From: Hymenobacter jeongseonensis
Lineage (GTDB): Bacteria; Bacteroidota; Bacteroidia; Cytophagales; Hymenobacteraceae
Length of the DNA: 64,000 bases
Direction of reading: 5' to 3'
Assembly (NCBI RefSeq): GCF_015694725.1
Contig: NZ_JADQDQ010000005.1
Coordinates: forward strand, 62,001 to 126,000
Part shown: positions 1 through 8,475 of the stretch, piece by piece
Position numbering within the stretch: position 1 is the first letter of the stretch
How the letters are laid out: each line of letters begins with the position of its first letter
Notes under the pieces: model-generated
Databases searched by the model: none
Told to the model about the DNA's origin: nothing
The model's input: only the letters and a program-made list of their open reading frames with translations
Made by a program: the position numbers and the translations under genes

Positions 1-954
1 GAGATGCGCCGCAAAATCGCGCTGTTCTGCAACGTCAAAATCAACTCCGTTATCGAGTCGCTCGACGCCGACAGTATCTATTCGGTGCCGCTGCTCATGC
101 GCAAGGAAGGCCTCGACGAGCGGGTTATCAAGCGCCTGAAACTAACCGGCGGCACCCCGCAGCCCGACTTGGAGGCCTGGAAAGACTTCCTCGGCAAGCT
201 AAAAAACCCCACCGAGGAAGTGACCATTGCCTTGGTAGGCAAGTACGTGGAGCTGCCAGACGCTTACAAATCCATCAACGAATCCTTCGTGCACGCCGGC
301 GCCCAAAACGAGTGCAAGGTCACGCTGCGCAGCATTCAATCGGAGCACATCACGGCCGAAAACGTGGCCAGCCTGCTGCACGGCTGCGACGGCGTGCTGG
401 TAGCGCCCGGCTTCGGCGAGCGCGGCTTTGAAGGCAAAATCAACGCCGTGCGCTACGTGCGGGAAAACAACATTCCGTTCTTCGGCATCTGCCTGGGCAT
501 GCAAGTGGCCGTGGTGGAATTTGCCCGGCACGTGCTGGCGCTGCCCAATGCCAACTCCACGGAAATGGACGCCCTCACGCCCAACCCCGTGATTGCCATG
601 ATGGAGGAGCAGAAAAACATCACCATGAAAGGCGGCACCATGCGCCTCGGCGCCTACGCCTGCGACCTGCGCCGCGGCTCGAAAGCGGCCAAAGCTTACG
701 GCCGCAACCACATCAGCGAGCGCCACCGCCACCGCTACGAGTTCAACAACCAGTTCTTGGCCCAATTTGAGGAAGCAGGCATGCAGATGACCGGCACCAA
801 CCCCGATACGGGCTTGGTGGAAGTCATTGAACTCCCAAATCATCCGTGGTTTGTGGCCGGCCAGTTTCACCCCGAGCTGAAAAGCACGGTGGAGCAGCCG
901 CACCCCCTGTTTACGCGGTTTGTGCGGGCGGCTATTCAGTACCGCAAGGGCTAG
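1..954 (+). CDS. pyrG: CTP synthase, C-terminal part (5' truncated by window edge)
   Basis: Makes CTP from UTP, ATP and glutamine in the cytoplasm. The 317 visible codons hold the end of the synthase domain (DADSIYSVPLLM) and the whole class I glutamine amidotransferase domain: nucleophile Cys in FGICLGMQ (codon 164 of the visible part) and the His-Glu pair in GQFHPELKS. The reading frame is open to base 1, so the start and the ATP-binding half (about 220 residues) lie upstream of the window. The ATG at 4 is internal and not the start. The gene is followed by yidC, an order common in Bacteroidota. Certain apart from the missing start. Confidence 0.97.
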   Translation, partial: EMRRKIALFCNVKINSVIESLDADSIYSVPLLMRKEGLDERVIKRLKLTGGTPQPDLEAWKDFLGKLKNPTEEVTIALVGKYVELPDAYKSINESFVHAGAQNECKVTLRSIQSEHITAENVASLLHGCDGVLVAPGFGERGFEGKINAVRYVRENNIPFFGICLGMQVAVVEFARHVLALPNANSTEMDALTPNPVIAMMEEQKNITMKGGTMRLGAYACDLRRGSKAAKAYGRNHISERHRHRYEFNNQFLAQFEEAGMQMTGTNPDTGLVEVIELPNHPWFVAGQFHPELKSTVEQPHPLFTRFVRAAIQYRKG

Positions 955-962
955 ATAAGCCC

Positions 963-989
963 GTAGCGCGAAGCCCCGCTTCGTGCTAC
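963..989. repeat. Small palindromic intergenic repeat
   Basis: Two 12-base arms (963-974 and 978-989) pair with one mismatch around a CCC loop; arm core GTAGCGCGAAGC. It lies 9 bases after the pyrG stop. It could end pyrG transcription, but no T-run follows, so a dispersed repeat is also possible. Another element beginning GTAGCGCG occurs at 28021. Confidence 0.5.
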
Positions 990-1000
990 TCCCTACACCG

Positions 1001-1008
1001 TACCTTTG
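1001..1008 (+). promoter_or_regulatory. Bacteroidota-type -7 box for yidC
   Basis: TACCTTTG matches the Bacteroidota -7 consensus TAnnTTTG exactly and sits 27 bases before the yidC ATG, which would give a leader of about 20 nt. No clear TTG -33 box is visible, so the call rests on the -7 match and the position. Confidence 0.6.
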
Positions 1009-1034
1009 CGTCTTAAAGCATCAGTAATTTTCTA

Positions 1035-2825
1035 ATGGACAAAAATTCAGCAACCGGCCTTTTCCTTATTTCGGCCTTGCTTCTCGTGTACCTCTTCTTT
1101 TTCAGCCCGAAAAAGGAAGATGTGAAGGCCCCCGGTAAAACGCCACCGCCCACCGCTGCCACCGCGCCGGCAACTACTCCCGCTGCCGCGCCGGCCTTTG
1201 CCCCCGAGGCCGCGCTCGACACCACTGCTGCGGTGGCTAAGGACGTGGCCATTGCCAACGAAAACATCACCGTCACTTTTTCGACCCGTGGCGGCCGCGT
1301 GGCCGCCGTACGCCTGAAGAAATACAAGACTTTTGGTGGCCAGCCGCTCGACTTGTTCGATGCAAAAAGTGCCCGCATGGACACTCGTTTCCGCACTCTC
1401 GATGGCAAGACCATTAAGTTCTCAGATTTGGTGTTCCAGTCTGCCACATCGCAAGGCGCCAACGGCGCTTCGGTTATCACGTTCACGGCGCCCGTGGCCG
1501 GCGGCAGCGTGGTGCAAACCTACACCCTGCCTCAAGACAGCTACGAGTTGAGCTACAACCTGCGCCTGAACGGCCTGGAGCGCTCCGTGGCGCAGGAGCC
1601 GCTGGTGTTCACCTTCGTGGATAAAGTGCGCCAGACCGAGCAGGACTTGCAGCAAAACCGCAACCACACCACCATCAACCACTACCTGGCCACCGGCGAC
1701 CAGGGCTCCTTGGCCGAAGCCAGTGAAAACCCGGAGGAGTTCAAAGCCAACGGGCCGGTGAAATGGGCTGCGCACAAGCACGACTTCTTCGTAGCCGGCC
1801 TCATCGCCGACCAGCAGCCCTTCGCCGGTGGTGCGTTCAACTCGACGGTGAACCTGGCGGATTCTTCGACCATCAAAACCTTGAGCACGACCCTCACCCT
1901 GCCGGTGAATGAAGTGGTGCAGGGCCGCGGCCAGTACCGCTTCTTCTTTGGGCCGAACTCTTTCAACTTGCTGAAGGAAGTAGCGCCGGAATTTGACCGC
2001 AACGTGTACCTGGGCTGGGGCTTATTCCGCTGGGTAAACCGCTTTGTGGTGCTGCCCGTGTTTCACTTCCTGGAGCAGTATATTACGTCCTACGGTCTGA
2101 TTATCGCACTGTTGGTGTTGTTGATTAAGCTCGTCACCTGGCCCCTCACTTACAAAACCTACGAGAGCCAGGCCCGCATGAAAGTGCTGAAGCCGGAAAT
2201 CGACGAGCTGAAAGCCAAGTACGGCGACGATGCAACCAAGGTGCAGCAGGAAACCATGAAGCTCTACCAGACCTTCGGCGTTTCGCCCCTGAGCGGCTGC
2301 GTGCCTACGTTGCTCACGCTGCCCATTTTGTTTGCCATGTTCCAGTTCTTCCCCAACGCCATTGAGCTGCGGCAGGAAAGCTTCCTGTGGGCCAAGGACT
2401 TGAGCAGCTACGACGTATTTCTGAAGCTGCCCTTCTACGTGAAATGGTACGGCGACCACGTGTCGATGTTCACGCTGCTGATGACTGCTTCTACCCTGCT
2501 CATGACCTGGCAGAGCAACCAGACCAACACGGCCATGCAGGGCCCGATGAAAACGTACAGCTACCTGATGCCCATTATCTTCCTGTTCGTGCTGAACAGT
2601 TTTGCGGCCGGCCTCACATGGTACTACTTCGTGTCGAACGTCATCACCTTCGGCCAGCAGGCCCTGACTAAGGCCTTTGTGGACGACACCAAAATCCGCG
2701 CGCAGCTCGACGCCAACAAAATCAAAAACAAGGACAAGAAGCCCAGCGGCATTCAGGGCCGCATTGCCGAAGCCATGAAAGCCGCGCAGGAGCGCGAGGC
2801 TCAGGCCAAGAAAAAGCAGTCCTAA
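1035..2825 (+). CDS. yidC: Membrane protein insertase YidC
   Basis: Inner-membrane insertase (Oxa1/Alb3 family) that inserts and folds membrane proteins with or without SecYEG. The 596-aa product is of normal length for Bacteroidota. It has an N-terminal membrane anchor (residues 5-25), a Pro/Ala-rich linker, a large periplasmic beta-sandwich domain, and the C-terminal conserved core starting near residue 340 with several membrane helices, including the LYQTFGVSPLSGCVP region typical of the family. The C-terminus is Lys-rich (ends KKKQS), as in ribosome-binding YidC tails. The ATG at 1035 lies 27 bases after an exact TAnnTTTG box. A strong terminator follows the stop. Confidence 0.97.
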   Translation: MDKNSATGLFLISALLLVYLFFFSPKKEDVKAPGKTPPPTAATAPATTPAAAPAFAPEAALDTTAAVAKDVAIANENITVTFSTRGGRVAAVRLKKYKTFGGQPLDLFDAKSARMDTRFRTLDGKTIKFSDLVFQSATSQGANGASVITFTAPVAGGSVVQTYTLPQDSYELSYNLRLNGLERSVAQEPLVFTFVDKVRQTEQDLQQNRNHTTINHYLATGDQGSLAEASENPEEFKANGPVKWAAHKHDFFVAGLIADQQPFAGGAFNSTVNLADSSTIKTLSTTLTLPVNEVVQGRGQYRFFFGPNSFNLLKEVAPEFDRNVYLGWGLFRWVNRFVVLPVFHFLEQYITSYGLIIALLVLLIKLVTWPLTYKTYESQARMKVLKPEIDELKAKYGDDATKVQQETMKLYQTFGVSPLSGCVPTLLTLPILFAMFQFFPNAIELRQESFLWAKDLSSYDVFLKLPFYVKWYGDHVSMFTLLMTASTLLMTWQSNQTNTAMQGPMKTYSYLMPIIFLFVLNSFAAGLTWYYFVSNVITFGQQALTKAFVDDTKIRAQLDANKIKNKDKKPSGIQGRIAEAMKAAQEREAQAKKKQS

Positions 2826-2852
2826 GCTTCAACTCAGCCCGCCTGAGTGTAC

Positions 2853-2897
2853 CGGCAGAACGAAACCTTAGCACGGTTTTCGTTCTGCCGGTTTTTT
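2853..2897 (+). terminator. Rho-independent terminator after yidC
   Basis: Perfect 16-bp stem (2853-2868 with 2876-2891) around a 7-base loop, followed directly by six T. It starts 28 bases after the yidC stop codon. Confidence 0.9.
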
Positions 2898-2953
2898 GTT
2901 GGTCTATTTGCGGGCCGTCCGTTTAGTAAGTTGACCTTTACCGCTTCCGTGCC

Positions 2954-3490
2954 ATGCGCTATTACCCTGCTCTGCTCCTCTGGCTTGCCTTCGGCCTTTT
3001 GCTGCCCGCCTGTGCCCCAAAGGCCACTCAGCAAGGCACGGCCAACAATCTGAGTCCAAAGCCATCCGAAGCAGGCCGTCGGGATGAGTTCCAAGCAAGT
3101 CAGGAGGCCGGCCCGGTCCTCACGTTCGAGCGCACGCCTTGTTTCGGTACCTGCCCGGGCTACGTTATGCACGTGTATGCCGATGGCCGCGTGGCCTACG
3201 AAGGCCGCCGCGCCGTGCCCCTGATGGGCAAAAAGGAGCTGCGACTCCCCGCCGCCACCGTGGCGGAGATGCTGCGCAACGCCCAGGAAGCCAACTTTGA
3301 CCAGTTCAAAGACCGGTATTCTGAAAACACCAGCGACTTGCCCAGCACCATCGTCGGCATTCGCCAGCCCAATGGCCAACTCAAAACGGTGGTAGTGGAA
3401 GAAGGCGCGCCCGAAACTGTGAACAGGTTCTTCACCTACCTCGGCCACCAGTTCGACCAGTTGGCCCAATTACACGGCGTAGACAGATAG
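2954..3490 (+). CDS. DUF6438 domain lipoprotein
   Basis: Predicted exported lipoprotein of 178 aa. Residues 1-20 form a signal peptide ending in the lipobox LLPAC (Cys20). The rest carries a DUF6438-type domain: FERTPCFGTCPGYVMHVY near residue 55, followed by DGRVAYEG and a beta-rich region. Function is unknown; in Bacteroidota these are small envelope proteins. It stands alone between the yidC terminator and a convergent esterase gene. Family assignment is from the conserved TPCFGTCP signature. The ATG at 2954 begins a normal signal peptide. Confidence 0.85.
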   Translation: MRYYPALLLWLAFGLLLPACAPKATQQGTANNLSPKPSEAGRRDEFQASQEAGPVLTFERTPCFGTCPGYVMHVYADGRVAYEGRRAVPLMGKKELRLPAATVAEMLRNAQEANFDQFKDRYSENTSDLPSTIVGIRQPNGQLKTVVVEEGAPETVNRFFTYLGHQFDQLAQLHGVDR

Positions 3491-3548
3491 GTCGAAGGCC
3501 AGCGCATTGGCCTTCCCGCACGCCAAAGCTGATTGCCCGCCGGCTCTC

Positions 3549-4385
3549 CTACTTAAGCTTGAAAACCGCCCGGAAGGCTTTCAGGGCGGCGGGATGATAA
3601 ATGGTGGCGTGGGTTTCCTGCGGCATGGGCTCGTAGTGGCAGGTTATGGTGCGTGGCGTTTTACCTTCCAGAACTTTTGTGAGTTGGCGGGTGGCAGCAA
3701 GGTCGCCTTGGCTACTGGTGGCCAGATACACTTGCTTGGGTTGTCCGGCTTGGGCCCTAAGCAGGGCACTGGCATTGGCTACCAGCTGCCCGTTGTTCCA
3801 CCACAGGCTGGGGTCAAAGGCCAGGTAGCTATCAAATAAAGTGGGTTCCACCAGCAGCGTTTCAACGACAAACAACCCAGCCAATGACTCGCCCACAATG
3901 GCGGTTTCGGCGGTGGTGCGGTAGCGGCGCTTCACCTCGGGCATCAACTCTTCGCGGATGAACTGCCGGTAGGCCGCCGAGCCGCCCACGCGGGGCGCTA
4001 TTTTCTGGTCTTTCTCGTTGGTGGTCGGCCCCGTTAAATCGCGCCGCCGCTGGGTATTCTCAATGCCAACCAGCACAAACGGGCGCATAGTGCCGTTGCC
4101 CACCAACACCTGCACTAAGCCCGCAACATGCAAAAAATCCTCTTTCACGCCGCCATCCGGCATGTAGAGCACGGGCAGCCGTAACGTGGCCGAATCGGTG
4201 TAAGCTTGCGGCAGGTACACATTGACCCGGCGGTTCTCGCCCAACACTTTGGACTGTAGCGTGAACGTCTGGCCGATGACCAGCGGGTCCGATTTAGCCG
4301 CCGCCCCCAACGATTGTGCTTGCACCCCAAGAAGAGGACACAACGCAATTAAAAAGACAAGAGCGGCAGCTTGAAAAAAACGCAT
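3549..4385 (-). CDS. Secreted alpha/beta-hydrolase (esterase D/Fes-like family)
   Basis: Predicted exported esterase of 278 aa. Residues 1-23 are a signal peptide (ALCPLLGVQAQ). The mature protein shows the putative esterase fold (PF00756 type): VNVYLPQAY, PVLYMPDGG, the FVLVGIENT strand, nucleophile elbow VGESLAGLF, FDPSLWWN, and a likely catalytic His in ETHATIYHP near the C-terminus. This family includes siderophore esterases, esterase D and acyltransferases; the substrate cannot be read here. It faces the DUF6438 gene convergently and is followed upstream by a separate minus-strand binding-protein gene 70 bases away. Confidence 0.85.
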   Translation of the reverse strand: MRFFQAAALVFLIALCPLLGVQAQSLGAAAKSDPLVIGQTFTLQSKVLGENRRVNVYLPQAYTDSATLRLPVLYMPDGGVKEDFLHVAGLVQVLVGNGTMRPFVLVGIENTQRRRDLTGPTTNEKDQKIAPRVGGSAAYRQFIREELMPEVKRRYRTTAETAIVGESLAGLFVVETLLVEPTLFDSYLAFDPSLWWNNGQLVANASALLRAQAGQPKQVYLATSSQGDLAATRQLTKVLEGKTPRTITCHYEPMPQETHATIYHPAALKAFRAVFKLK

Positions 4386-4455
4386 GTGATTAGGCTTAAA
4401 CCGACAAGCAAATTGGCACCAAAACTTCAGCCTCCTTACACCGCAGATTTCGCCG

Positions 4456-6180
4456 CTACTGCTTATACACCCGCTCCAGTAGCAGCTGGTTCATGGGGTT
4501 GGGCGTGAGGCCGCGCACGTTATTCTGCGTCAGCCGCACCACTTCGTCGTAATAGAGACTGATTACCGGGCATTCTTCCACCACAATGCGGTCCATCGCT
4601 TGGTAGAGAGCCGTGCGTTTGGCTAGGTCCTGCGTGCGCCGGGCTTCGTCGTACAGCTTGTCGTAGGCCGCACTTTTGAAGTGGGTTTTGTCGGGGCCGG
4701 CGGGGCTGAAATTGGGGCTGTAGAATAGCGCCAGGTAGTTTTCCGCATCGGGGTAGTCGCCCAGCCAGCTTTTGGAGAAGAAGGCCACCTTGCCATTGTC
4801 TACCAAGTCCTGCTGCGCCGCCGATTGGTTGATATCAATCTGCACCTGCACGCCCACGTTGGCCCACTGCTTCTGCAAATACTCGCTGATTTCCTTGCGC
4901 TCCAGCACCGTGCTCAGGCGCAGGCGCAAGGGCCGCTGCGGGCCGTAGCCCGCCGCCCGCAGCAGCTGCCGGGCCTTCTGGGGCTGGAACGTGTAGCCGG
5001 GCACTTTCTCCTGCGAGAACGAAGGCAGCGCGGCCGGCACAAAGCCCGAGGTGCCCGCCTGCCCCACCCGGTTCAGGATGTAGGTGAGCATTTCCGGCTT
5101 GTTGAGGGCATAATTCAGGGCCTGGCGCACCCGCTTGTCGCGCAGCGCCCGGCCTTGGGCCGCCTGTTCGCCCGTGAGTCCAGTTGAGTCCAGCTGAAAA
5201 CCTAAATACTCCGTGTTCAGATACGGCACTTTCTCCACCCGAAACTTGCCCTTGAAATCCTCCCGAATGGTGCCGTCCGGGTACATAATCAAGTCGCGCG
5301 AACCGGCCCGGATGCCGGATAGGAAATCCAATTTGCCCTGCTGAAAGGTTAAGAATTCGGTTTTACGGTCCGGCAAGAAGCTGATGGCCACGGCATCGAG
5401 GTAGGGCAGCGCCCGGCCTTTGGCATCGCGCCGCCAGTAGGTTGGGTTGCGGTGGTAGAGCAGCACATTGCCTTCGTCCCATAGTTTGAACTGAAACGGG
5501 CCCGTGCCCACGGGGTGCTCCCGGAAGTCTTTGCCATACTTCTCCACCGCCTCGCGCGGTACCACGTAGGCATACGGCATGGTGAGAATGCCCAGAAACG
5601 GTATAAATGGCTCCTTGAGGTGAATGCGCAGTGTGGAATCATTGGCCGCCACAAAACACGTGTCGCTAATGCTGCCATCCGGATTTTCCAGCACCTTGCC
5701 CCGGAATATCCAGCCGCCAGAGCTGGCCGTAGCCGGGTCCAGAATGCGCTTGAAGGAATAAACAAAGTCGCGAGCGGTTACGAGTCGGCTCACTTTCATC
5801 GACAGCAAGTCGTCTTTCGCGGGCTTGCCAAACACATTGGGGTCGTCATGAAACGACACACCACTCTGCAGCACAAAGGTGTAGGTGCGGCCATCGGACG
5901 AAATTGAGTACCGCCGGGCCAGCGCTGGAACCGGCTGCAGGGTCGAATCCAACTCCAGCAGCCCGTTGTAGAGCTGCGATACGGCCCAGCTATTGGCTTG
6001 GTTGCGAGCGAAGGCGGGGTCGAGCGAGGTGAGGGCTTCGGGCTGGTTGTAGCGAAACACGCGGCGCTCGTCGGCGGCCGGGCGCGCGGCATCCTGGCAA
6101 CCGGCCAACGCCAGCAGGGCCACCAAGGGCCTCAGCGGTTTAGGCAGCAGGCCCGCCAAACGTGCCAAAAAAGGGGGCAT
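4456..6180 (-). CDS. Peptide ABC transporter substrate-binding lipoprotein (SBP family 5)
   Basis: 574-aa periplasmic binding protein of the OppA/DppA class (SBP_bac_5, cluster C), which bind peptides, nickel or related ligands. The signal peptide ends in the lipobox LALAGC (Cys28), so it is membrane anchored. Family marks are the early LTSLDPAFARNQAN segment, FVLQSGVSFHDD, TARDFVYSFKRILDP, and VRQALNYALNKPEM. Length is normal. No permease or ATPase gene lies next to it: neighbours are an esterase and parA, so it is an orphan component or serves a transporter elsewhere. On the minus strand a TAACTTTTG element (6220-6228) is a possible upstream promoter. Confidence 0.93.
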   Translation of the reverse strand: MPPFLARLAGLLPKPLRPLVALLALAGCQDAARPAADERRVFRYNQPEALTSLDPAFARNQANSWAVSQLYNGLLELDSTLQPVPALARRYSISSDGRTYTFVLQSGVSFHDDPNVFGKPAKDDLLSMKVSRLVTARDFVYSFKRILDPATASSGGWIFRGKVLENPDGSISDTCFVAANDSTLRIHLKEPFIPFLGILTMPYAYVVPREAVEKYGKDFREHPVGTGPFQFKLWDEGNVLLYHRNPTYWRRDAKGRALPYLDAVAISFLPDRKTEFLTFQQGKLDFLSGIRAGSRDLIMYPDGTIREDFKGKFRVEKVPYLNTEYLGFQLDSTGLTGEQAAQGRALRDKRVRQALNYALNKPEMLTYILNRVGQAGTSGFVPAALPSFSQEKVPGYTFQPQKARQLLRAAGYGPQRPLRLRLSTVLERKEISEYLQKQWANVGVQVQIDINQSAAQQDLVDNGKVAFFSKSWLGDYPDAENYLALFYSPNFSPAGPDKTHFKSAAYDKLYDEARRTQDLAKRTALYQAMDRIVVEECPVISLYYDEVVRLTQNNVRGLTPNPMNQLLLERVYKQ

Positions 6181-6198
6181 GCGAACAGGGAAAGAATG

Positions 6199-6206
6199 TA
6201 TCTTTG
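6199..6206 (+). promoter_or_regulatory. Possible -7 box upstream of parA
   Basis: TATCTTTG matches TAnnTTTG exactly on the plus strand, 153 bases before the parA ATG. A long leader would result, and no -33 box is obvious. The intervening stretch (6224-6352) is made of TTAGTTGTCAGT / CCAACTGACA-like words in opposite orientations, a low-complexity type seen again near 12600. Confidence 0.4.
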
Positions 6207-6358
6207 TGCAATGCTACGGCAAAAGTTATTAGTTCTTAGTTGTCAGTCATTCGCTGCTACTTGTTAGCCCTTGGGCGTTAAGCCGCTCAGAAACCAACAA
6301 AAACACCGAACTCCTACCAACTGGCAACCGATAACGACCAACTGACATTTAGAGACTC

Positions 6359-7165
6359 ATGGGAAAAATCATCGCGGTAGCCAATCAAAAAGGCGGGGTG
6401 GGCAAAACCACTACTTCCATCAACCTAGCGGCGTCCCTGGCCGCCCTGGACTACCGGACCCTGCTCGTCGACGCCGACCCCCAGGCCAACGCCACTTCGG
6501 GCGTGGGCTACGACCCCAAGGACATCCAGAACAGCATCTACGAATGCATGGTGGACGGCATCAATGCCCAGGATATCATCTTGCCCACCAACATTCTGCC
6601 CCACCTCGACCTTATGCCCTCCCACATCGACCTGGTGGGCGCCGAGGTGGAAATGATAAATTTGCCCAACCGCGAAGAAAAAATGAAGGAGGCCCTGCGC
6701 CCCCTCGCCGAGCAGTACGACTTCATTATCATCGACTGCTCGCCCTCGCTCGGCCTCATAACGGTCAATGCCCTAACGGCGGCGCACTCGGTCATCATTC
6801 CGGTGCAGTGCGAGTATTTTGCCCTCGAAGGCTTGGGCAAGCTCCTGAACACCATCAAAATCATTCAGAGCCGCCTCAACACGGAACTCGAAATCGAAGG
6901 CATCCTGCTCACGATGTACGACGTGCGCCTGCGCCTCTCCAACCAAGTGGTGGAGGAAGTCCGCATGCACTTCCAGCAGTTGGCTTTCGATACCATCATC
7001 CCTCGCAACGTGAAGCTGAGCGAGTCGCCTAGCTTCGGCATTCCCGTCATCCTGCACGACGCCGAAAGCAAAGGCTCCATCAGCTACCTGAACCTGGCCC
7101 GCGAAATTGTAGAGAAAAACAGCGTGGAAGCCACGGAGGAAACCGCTGAGGACGAGCGGATTTAG
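6359..7165 (+). CDS. parA: Chromosome partitioning ATPase ParA (Soj)
   Basis: Walker-type ATPase that drives origin segregation with ParB. The 268 residues show the deviant Walker A motif KGGVGKTTTSINLA (residues 10-23) with both signature lysines, Walker A' DADPQANATSGVGY, and Walker B FIIIDCSPSLG, then EYFALEGLGKLL. The size is that of chromosomal ParA/Soj without an N-terminal helix-turn-helix, as expected for the small class. The ATG at 6359 is directly followed by the conserved GKIIAVANQKGG. It is followed by parB, but a hairpin with T-run lies between the two. Confidence 0.97.
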   Translation: MGKIIAVANQKGGVGKTTTSINLAASLAALDYRTLLVDADPQANATSGVGYDPKDIQNSIYECMVDGINAQDIILPTNILPHLDLMPSHIDLVGAEVEMINLPNREEKMKEALRPLAEQYDFIIIDCSPSLGLITVNALTAAHSVIIPVQCEYFALEGLGKLLNTIKIIQSRLNTELEIEGILLTMYDVRLRLSNQVVEEVRMHFQQLAFDTIIPRNVKLSESPSFGIPVILHDAESKGSISYLNLAREIVEKNSVEATEETAEDERI

Positions 7166-7197
7166 GTTCGATTACCCAAAAACACCAGGAATATTTG

Positions 7198-7246
7198 GCC
7201 CTGACTGAGCAGCCTCGATTTACGTGGCGCTCGGTTGGGGCTTTTT
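7198..7246 (+). terminator. Probable terminator between parA and parB
   Basis: A 13-bp stem (7198-7210 with 7229-7241), ten Watson-Crick and three G-U pairs, closes an 18-base loop and is followed by TTTTTG. With the promoter at 7331-7360, it suggests that parB also has its own transcript. Confidence 0.6.
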
Positions 7247-7330
7247 GTTAAAAATGAAGTGTGGACCACGTTTCCTAGACACATTGCAGGAACTGCAAAG
7301 CGTTTTAATTGCCGAGGTAATTTTCCCGGC

Positions 7331-7360
7331 TTGCCCTTCGCCCAACAATCCGTAATTTTG
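7331..7360 (+). promoter_or_regulatory. Bacteroidota-type promoter for parB
   Basis: TTG at 7331-7333, a 19-base spacer, then TAATTTTG at 7353-7360, an exact TAnnTTTG match. The start site would fall near 7367, which excludes the in-frame upstream start at 7235 and favours the ATG at 7406 (or 7370, nearly leaderless). Confidence 0.65.
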
Positions 7361-7405
7361 AAGTTCCGTATGCGCCGCACTTTCGGCCAACAGGACCTTG
7401 CCGAG

Positions 7406-8392
7406 ATGACTCCAGAGAAGAACGAAGAGAAATTGCAAGCTGCTTTGGCTGCGGCCGCTTCAGTAAAACGCAAAGGCGGCCTGGGTCGCGGCCTGAACGC
7501 CCTGATTGAGGGCAGTTACGACAAGAAAGGCGAGCGGCCCGGCTCCAGCGACCGGCTGGTGTCGCACCCTGTCAACTCCGTGGGCTTCATTTCGGTGGAG
7601 CACATCGAAGCCAATCCGTACCAGCCCCGCACCCACTTCGACCAGGAAGCCCTGCAGGAACTGGCCAACAGCATCAAAATCCAGGGCATTATTCAGCCCG
7701 TGACCCTGCGCCAGCTCGGCACCAACGCCTACCAGTTGATTTCGGGCGAGCGCCGCCTGCAAGCTTCTAAACTGGCGGGCCTGGAGACCATTCCGGCCTA
7801 CATCCGCAAGGCCGATGACCAGCAAATGCTGGAAATGGCCTTAATTGAGAACATTCAGCGCGAAAACCTGAATGCCATCGAAATCGCCCTCAGCTACCAG
7901 CGCCTGCTGAGCGAATGCAACCTGCGCCAGGAAGAATTGGGCGACCGGGTGGGCAAAAATCGCTCGACGGTGACCAACTACCTGCGCCTGCTCAAACTGC
8001 CGCCCGATGTGCAGATTGGCCTGCGCGATGCCGAAATCAGCATGGGCCACGCCCGCGCCCTCATCGGCATCGAAGACCCCAAGGCCCAAGTGGAGCTCTT
8101 CCGTAAGATTGTGGCCGAGGAACTGTCCGTGCGCCGGGTTGAGGAATTGGTACGCGGCGGTTTCGGCCGTCCAGCCGCTTCCAACGGAACTCCAGACAAT
8201 GGTGCCGCGGCTGCTCCTGCCCACCAGGCAGTGCCCGCCGCCGAGTTGCGGCGCACCGAGCGCCACCTCACCGACCGGTTTGGCTCGCGCGTGCAGGTAC
8301 GGCCCGGTCCCAAAGGCAGCGGCGAAATCAAAATCGCCTTCGATTCGGTAGAGGACATGCAGCGCATTCTGCACATTCTGCACCCCTCGTAA
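7406..8392 (+). CDS. parB: Chromosome partitioning protein ParB (Spo0J)
   Basis: CTP-dependent DNA clamp that loads at parS and works with ParA. From the ATG at 7406 the product is 328 aa. Order: KRKGGLGRGLNALI near the N-terminus (contacts ParA), the ParB/Srx nuclease-like domain with VEHIEANPYQPR and the CTP-binding GERRLQASKLAG, the ENIQRENLNAIEIA box, the KorB-type helix-turn-helix (VGKNRSTVTNYLRLL), and a C-terminal dimerisation domain. The frame is open back to 7235, but a promoter at 7331-7360 makes that start unlikely; ATG 7370 is the alternative. I found no 16-base parS-like palindrome in the gene pair. Confidence 0.95.
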   Translation: MTPEKNEEKLQAALAAAASVKRKGGLGRGLNALIEGSYDKKGERPGSSDRLVSHPVNSVGFISVEHIEANPYQPRTHFDQEALQELANSIKIQGIIQPVTLRQLGTNAYQLISGERRLQASKLAGLETIPAYIRKADDQQMLEMALIENIQRENLNAIEIALSYQRLLSECNLRQEELGDRVGKNRSTVTNYLRLLKLPPDVQIGLRDAEISMGHARALIGIEDPKAQVELFRKIVAEELSVRRVEELVRGGFGRPAASNGTPDNGAAAAPAHQAVPAAELRRTERHLTDRFGSRVQVRPGPKGSGEIKIAFDSVEDMQRILHILHPS

Positions 8393-8475
8393 AAGCATTG
8401 CAGCCAACACGCGCTTACCAAGCATCAGGATAATAACACGCTAAACCTCGAACGTTTCCCGTTAGCAGGTTTGCT

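Noticed and set aside
6359..8392. parS sites in the parAB region
   Set aside because: I looked for a GTTTCACGTGAAAC-like palindrome and found none; parS may lie elsewhere.
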